A stretch of DNA of 64,000 nt from Macrophomina tecta (lineage: Eukaryota; Ascomycota; Dothideomycetes; Botryosphaeriales; Botryosphaeriaceae), in the NCBI GenBank assembly GCA_024180945.1, contig JAKSGN010000005.1, positions 3,534,001-3,598,000 of the forward strand, given 5' to 3'. The notes below the pieces were generated by a model, which did no database searches, was not told the origin of the DNA, and worked only from the letters and a program-made list of their open reading frames with translations. The stretch's first letter is position 1. Every line of letters starts with the position of its first letter. Made by a program: the position numbers and the translations under genes. Below, one piece after another: positions 58,718-64,000 of this stretch.

Positions 58718-59479
58718 GACGGTGGTTTCAGCGCTTGCAGATGACAGAGCAGCAGATCATGGTCGTGAAGAAGCAATTCCGAGGCACGACGCATACTTCT
58801 ATCCCTCCTCTTTTTCCTTCCGCCCGACGGGCTGGTTGGTCTGGACGTCCCAACATTTCAAAGGCCGACGGCGACTGAGGATTAGTGTGTGTTACTGGAA
58901 CTGGAATGTGCATAACACCCAAGACAAGAAGGGAGCCGCGCTTGTGCGGGGCTGGTGCTTGCGGTGTGTCCGATGTGGGGTCACCAACACGCTTCCCTGG
59001 CCATCGGAGGCTCGTCATTTGCACACACCTTTTCTTCCATACCACCTCCACCTCGCTTCAAGGTACTCGGTCCGCTCGCGCGCGCCTGTTGCCGCCAAAA
59101 TCACGCAGCGGGATGATCCACCGGAGCTGTGCCATCTTGCAATTCCCACCAATCGTCCACTGATGCAAAAAGTAAGGCTGATACTGCCCCACCCTGGTGC
59201 GCGATAAAACACCCGAATTGTGGCTTTTCTTCGCTTCTGCAGCTTGGAAAAGGCGGGCTGCTGTGGCACGTTATGCTCCCCTTTGCTACTACCTTTCTTT
59301 TTCCGGTTTCGAGATTAACTCTTCCGGAGGGAGTCCCTGCATGCTCGATGCAATGCTACCCGCCAATACAGGGAAAAAAGGAGATCATTCCGAGCCTGTT
59401 GTTGTTGTGGCGGCCATCACACCATCTATCCCACAGGTGTAGAAGAAGGAAAAAAAAGCTTGGGCTATACGAGACACAA

Positions 59480-59501
59480 GAGAGAGAGAGAGAGAGAGAG
59501 G
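59480..59501. repeat. (GA)n microsatellite
   Basis: Uninterrupted AG/GA dinucleotides about 50 bp from the tRNA-Arg terminator. Confidence 0.9.
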
Positions 59502-59534
59502 GCAAAAACAGAATGCTTCAGCCAACAAAAAAAG

Positions 59535-59540
59535 AAAAAA
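59535..59540 (-). terminator. Pol III terminator of tRNA-Arg(CCG)
   Basis: Six T residues on the coding strand begin 11 nt past the tRNA 3' end. A second T run lies just beyond. Confidence 0.75.
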
Positions 59541-59551
59541 GAACAGATCTT

Positions 59552-59672
59552 CGACGCGGATGGGACTCGAACCCACAATCTTTGCCATGCTCCAGGACCA
59601 TTAAGGTCTTGCCGGGGATTTTTTTGCCCTCGGTCTCCGGAAAGCAACGCCTTACCATTAGGCCACCGCGCC
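59552..59672 (-). tRNA. tRNA-Arg(CCG) with 49-nt anticodon-loop intron
   Basis: Acceptor GGCGCGG/CCGCGTC (one G:U pair), discriminator G. The D stem is GCCT/AGGC, the anticodon stem TTGCT/GGCAA with a closing T:G pair, the loop TTCCGGT gives anticodon CCG, and the T stem is GTGGG/CCCAT with loop TTCGAGT. The intron occupies 59588-59636 at position 37/38; it is long for a tRNA intron and contains an internal GACC...GGTC pairing and an A7 run. B box GGTTCGAGTCC is intact. Confidence 0.9.
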
Positions 59673-62600
59673 AGATGATGAAAAGCTGAGCATTTGAAAA
59701 TTCTAAGTAATACAAATATTTTTCCCGAGAAACTACCGAGACCAAGTACTACTGACGTGGTTTTTTACATTGATCTTTAGTGCACTTTTGATGGGGGATT
59801 CAAATATGGTGGGATCTCCAAGGCAGAATAACCCCACAAGGATTTCAAGTTGCAGATGCTATGGGGCGTTGCGCAGCGTAAAATTGAAAATGGTTTTGGA
59901 GAGTTCGCAACGACTTGTGCATACGAGGGACCAGTGAAGTTCCGTTTTGAGCAACACAATTATGTCTCAATGGAGGCCAATCAACTAACGAGCGCATTCG
60001 GCCCATGCGCTACCAGGGCCAAAATCGAGTTGGGAAAGCTTCGTCGAACTTGAAGCCGGTCCTCCCCGAGGCTGATCACAGTTGCCATACCAGGTTTGCC
60101 CTTGTTAGGTTGTGACGCAGTACGGTACTGGAAAGGTCGGATTGGTGCTCGATCACTTGCTCAATGTTTAGATCATCGAGTTTCTGGCACTGTTGTTTAC
60201 GTCGATATCCCCAGGGTGGCTGCGGAATGTTAGCGCTCTTCTGTAGAATGGAACTGCAAAATCAATATGGTGACATGAGTTGAATAAAACTCATGAGAAT
60301 CTCCGCCTCTCCTTTTAAAGCATCATCCTTCTTATAGGAGATACCGGTGAATGCCTGCAGGAATATGCGCTGATGCGTACCATCGCTCTTTGCCCAGTAA
60401 AAGGTCATGAGCCACGACCATTCATGTTGGAGACGGTGCCATTCTTGTTGTCTTCCACGCTCGACAAGGATCCTTCGCCCACCTACTATTGTCAGCGCCT
60501 TTTGGCAAAGTTTCTGAGATCTTGCTTTGCACCCCGGAATGCCGCATCCGCGCCAGGCTGCGTCCAGCGACTGTTCGTTTCCCTCGGGATAACCATGCAG
60601 AATGTAAACCGTGACTGATTTTCAGACTTCGATGTTTTAATCTGGCCAGTAAGGCCCGTCAAAGCGATGTCAACCGCAGAATTGGGCTTCCCCATATTCA
60701 TGTCGTAGACACGGGAAAGCTGGAAAGGCTGGTTGCCGTACTTGTCGACACATGGGTGGATTGAAGGCATTTGGATACGCATCGTTCTTTTCCAGCTTGC
60801 TGGTGGCTTGATGGGTTTCGTTCCAAGGCCTGTGATTTTGCCAGGATTGGCAAAGACCTGGAATTTTTTTTATTGGCAAGAGCTCCAAGAAAGTTTTCAA
60901 CAAGAGGTTCATGGAGACAAACAAGACATCGCGCCTTACAAGAGCAGTTTTCTTGCCTGCGAAAACGAGGACAAGAAGTGGCCTTGTAGTACTTCCGGGC
61001 AAGAGTAACGGATTTGTCATGAAGGATTTTATGGTTCGGCCAGTACTAATAGTCGATGAAGAGAAAGACGGTTTGGTCAGTCAAGGCATTCAGCTGAGCA
61101 CCATCCCACTAGTCGGCCTTACGCTCGAAGGCCGTGGGGCGAGCCAGAAAGTCTCTAAACATGCGAGGGACCCAGAACTCTCCTTCTGACACGGGGAGGC
61201 TTCGACAATAGAGCTGAGGGGAATGTAGTCACCGGCCATCATTAAGATGATCTGCCCGTGCAAGGTGGCTGGCTAAGCTTGGTTGTTCCAGATCCGTTAG
61301 TGTTGACCACTGAGCCGGGATTGATCGGTACCTGGTGTCTGCGAGTTCCTGCCTGCAAGTTCGGATGTCTCTCTCATTCATGCGTCTACAGCGGCGCTCA
61401 TAGAGGCAGAGCGAGCCCTGCGGATACTAGTGTTCCCAAGTCTCTGGCAGGCAGTCGTACCCAAATGCCTAAAGAGCTCAATGTCTTCTGAACGCGGCAT
61501 ACAAGCAGCATATGGACATCCACTCTGTCGGTTCAAAAGAGTTTCATGGTCGGGTAGCCTCATGGGGACTTACTCCCGGAGATAGACGTGCGCGGTCGGG
61601 ACAGGGAGTCTCATATCATCCTTGTGGGCGAACGGACTTGTCTCGGCGTGGAGAAAGCGGCAGACGTGAATGACGCGGACAACTGCCGGGAAAGGGGATT
61701 AGCATGCACTGACAAAGCCGGCATATATGCTATCACCCAGATTAGCCAGATCGTCCCGGATGACTTCGCACCAGGCATTCCAATATAGCGAATCCATACA
61801 GTCTCTTCCCTGGCATGGTGGTGCTTAGCCATTTGCTTCCAAGAAGAGGCTGCTGGAAGGTTCTTGCCCTCCCGGTCCTACACCGCGATTATCCTCATGA
61901 GCTGTCGGATGGTGGGGCAGGAGGACTTGACATAGAAAACGGTGTGGCCCGGCCGTGGCCCTTGGTCAGCCGCAGTACAGGTGGGGAGCGGGATGATTTT
62001 CTACATAGGAAGATCGGAAACTGAAGGAAGAGTATCCATGCGTCACCCACGTCTAGGGTAAAAGCGAAATCTAGCTGTTTCTTAGATAGGTCCAAATCTG
62101 GAGCACTGACAGCCTGGAGACATTCGATTATAGCGTTGTAAACAGCAGCCACAAGGGCTTCCGGGTTCTGAGGGGTGGGTGCAGTGGCCAGCATGGTCAG
62201 TCGCGGGTACTTGGATTCCACTGGCGGCACCAAGCGGGCTTCTGTTGTAGTTGAGATGCGTCGCATCGTTTCCTGATTGGCAACGACTGTGTCGAGTCAA
62301 TCTAAGTGAAGTATGCTACACTGACCACTGGGTCAATGAAAGAGGGAGATGGTGAGGGCGGTCCCGTAAGCAATGAGCAGTATCAGGCCTAGCGGACGTA
62401 GCAGGGTTCGGAATGTGAAGTCGATAGGCGGTACTTCCGGCACGGCGGGCCATATAGGAATAGCAAAACTTGTTCAGTTACAGCACAAGCATCCCGTGCT
62501 ATCAGCTGTCAATTAAAGGCGCACTTGGCGTAGCTGTCGAATATGGCTACTCGTCAGGTGCGTGCAAGCTTCGTTACTCCACGTGCTCAAACAGCATAAT

Positions 62601-63069
62601 TTTCAGAGCGGCTGATACTTTCCCTGAGCCATCTCACGTTTAAAGTGTATCCATGGCTGAGTGAACATATGAGCCCCACAAGGTGCAGAAGATGTGCACT
62701 TACTTATCAGCTTTATGGTTCGTAGGGGGACACGCATATCCGCACGCTTAGAGCTGCAGTACGACAATGATCTCCACAAAATACATATATTCATTTATCC
62801 TGAGGAAACGTCGCGCGGCTACGCACTCGTAAGTGTTGACCGGTTGATCAGGATGTGATTTTTGAGTATGACAGAGACGTTGATGATGGGGAAATCTGCG
62901 CTGGTTAGCAGTTGGTAATGAATTCTGAAAAGCACTGGATCACACACGTCCAGACGACCGCCTAAATTCCCCATGTATATTTGTTGATGGAGATCCGGCG
63001 TCATCATCATTCTGCGCGGCAGGAGTACCGGCACCGAGGACCCGCCCCCCTCCCTCCCCCCACCCACCC

Positions 63070-63073
<4 letters not shown>

Positions 63074-63102
<29 letters not shown>
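63074..63102. repeat. (GA)n microsatellite
   Basis: About 14 uninterrupted GA units, preceded by a C-rich tract. Confidence 0.9.
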
Positions 63103-63104
<2 letters not shown>

Positions 63105-63153
63105 CACCATCCCTTTGTTACGGACCTACCTGTATATAGAGTTGTTGGGGCAC

Positions 63154-63205
63154 GATCAGCCACTAGGCTGATCATTGCTGAACCTTTTGTCGACTGGGAG
63201 TCGAC
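63154..63205. repeat. Two adjacent perfect inverted repeats
   Basis: GATCAGCC-ACTA-GGCTGATC (63154-63173) and GTCGAC-TGGGA-GTCGAC (63189-63205), separated by 15 bp. Confidence 0.8.
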
Positions 63206-64000
63206 GGGGGGTTGGCCGAATGGTCTTACGCGCCGACTGAAACCCAACACGGTCGGGTCCGTCGTAACACCCTTACCCCTTCATGCATCTCATCTTCGGC
63301 CTCCCCACAAGGACTTCCCTCCACAAAGAGCTCATGATCCATAAACCCGAAAGCACCACAGCCCGCAAACGCCATAATCCGCAAAGATCAGCACCTTACG
63401 GCGCGCAACTTCGCATTCCACGCAACAGCTCCAACTCGACTGAAAAATGGTTCGATACGTCAACAATATCTTCTGAACGGTCCAGCACCATACACACTAC
63501 CACATGTAGACTTACACCTCCACGTACTTCTCTAGGGAAATGTCCAAGCCACTGCTTACGGACTTCGATGTCTATTCGACCTGTCGTCTCATCCATTCTT
63601 GCAACTTCTTTTCTTTGCTCTCATTTATCCTCCCATCTTACGTATTCTCAAGCCTCAAAGGTTTCTAAGAGTACCAATAGGTAAGCATCTGGAGCCGAAG
63701 CATTCGTCCGGACGCAAATCTAGTCCAGTCTACTGAAAATTTGCGTCGAGATGATTGCTTCAACTTTATGCGGTGTTTAATCGATACCATTGTGCCATTC
63801 TGAGACCGGCGGCCCTCAGTATGAAACGATTGTAAGCAGCGGAAGAAGAGTGTAAGATTAAAAAAGATTGCCGTCGGGCCAAGAGAGATGCATTCTTACA
63901 CTATGCACCCTCTTGCTTGACATCAGACTTGGCTTGGAGACTCACAATCAAGTGGAGGAGCGACCGCGTTTGAAGATTGGTTTAGCCCTCTTGGAAGCAA

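Larger units (their letters stand above)
57215..59534. other. Gene-poor region with GA/CT microsatellites
   Basis: PRP4 3' flank and about 2.3 kb without a supported gene. It holds (GA)n at 58164-58188, (CT)n at 58687-58714 and (GA)n at 59480-59501. A segment near 57602-57640 faintly resembles the central part of 5S rRNA but does not extend into a full gene. Confidence 0.5.
59673..64000. other. Right-end gene-poor region with possible gene relics
   Basis: No intact gene could be assembled over 4.3 kb. On the minus strand between about 62270 and 60490, several frames of 70-123 codons have ordinary protein-like composition (for example the frame starting at 62266 with EARLVPPVESKYPRLTMLA, and VWIRYIGMPGAKSSGTIW near 61790), but they are broken by stops that I could not resolve with introns. 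A (GA)n tract lies at 63074-63102, with two hairpins just beyond. A short minus frame at 63396-63596 may also be coding, without motifs. Confidence 0.4.

Overview
The window is nuclear DNA of a filamentous ascomycete (Pezizomycotina). I suspect Dothideomycetes, but only weakly. The evidence is many short GT-AG introns (47-70 bp) with CTAAC/CTGAC branch sites, Pezizomycotina-type gene models (SRPK, PRP4 kinase, NUXM, a Zn2Cys6-DUF3425 regulator, a Bys1 protein), intron-bearing nuclear tRNAs, and intergenic poly-A/T and GA/CT microsatellites. I assembled 15 well-supported protein genes and 3 tRNAs by hand, with exon phases checked. Organism-level assignment cannot be made from the sequence alone.

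Layout. 1.5-7.4 kb: SAM50 (-), UBC6 (+), a tRNA-Ala(UGC) with an odd second intron, and complex I subunit NUXM (-). 7.7-16.6 kb: the spliceosomal helicase Aquarius/Cwf11 (+), a membrane-anchored ubiquitin hydrolase (-) and mitochondrial ribosomal protein bL9m (+). 17.5-18.6 kb: class II fructose-bisphosphate aldolase (+). 18.6-25.4 kb: a gene-poor stretch with tRNA-Ala(CGC), a diverged direct duplication, one secreted Bys1-domain protein (+) and microsatellites. 25.4-36.3 kb: SR-protein kinase (-), GRIP golgin IMH1 (-), zuotin (+) and a universal-stress-domain protein (+). 37-45.3 kb: a ferric reductase (+) facing a siderophore transporter (-), then peroxin PEX14 (+). 48.6-50.8 kb: a Zn2Cys6/DUF3425 regulator (-). 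54.7-57.2 kb: PRP4 kinase (+). 57.2-64 kb: gene-poor, with tRNA-Arg(CCG), GA/CT tracts and possible gene relics.

How the genes relate. Most are conserved housekeeping genes, several in head-to-head pairs sharing 250-560 bp promoters (SAM50/UBC6, NUXM/AQR, ubiquitin hydrolase/bL9m, IMH1/ZUO1). Two apparent groupings stand out. The first is an iron-uptake pair (ferric reductase plus siderophore transporter), with two perfect ATCWGATAA motifs in the transporter/PEX14 intergenic region. The second is three splicing-related genes (AQR, SRPK, PRP4K), which is probably chance.

The most unusual observations are: (1) the tRNA-Ala(UGC), whose first 9 nt are separated from the rest by a 56-bp insertion with GTAAGT, ACTGAC and CTAG signals, i.e. 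a spliceosomal-looking intron inside a tRNA, in addition to its normal anticodon-loop intron; (2) a 7-nt micro-exon in PEX14 beside a GC-AG intron; (3) three GC-AG introns, all with GCAAGT donors; and (4) the paired iron-type GATA sites.
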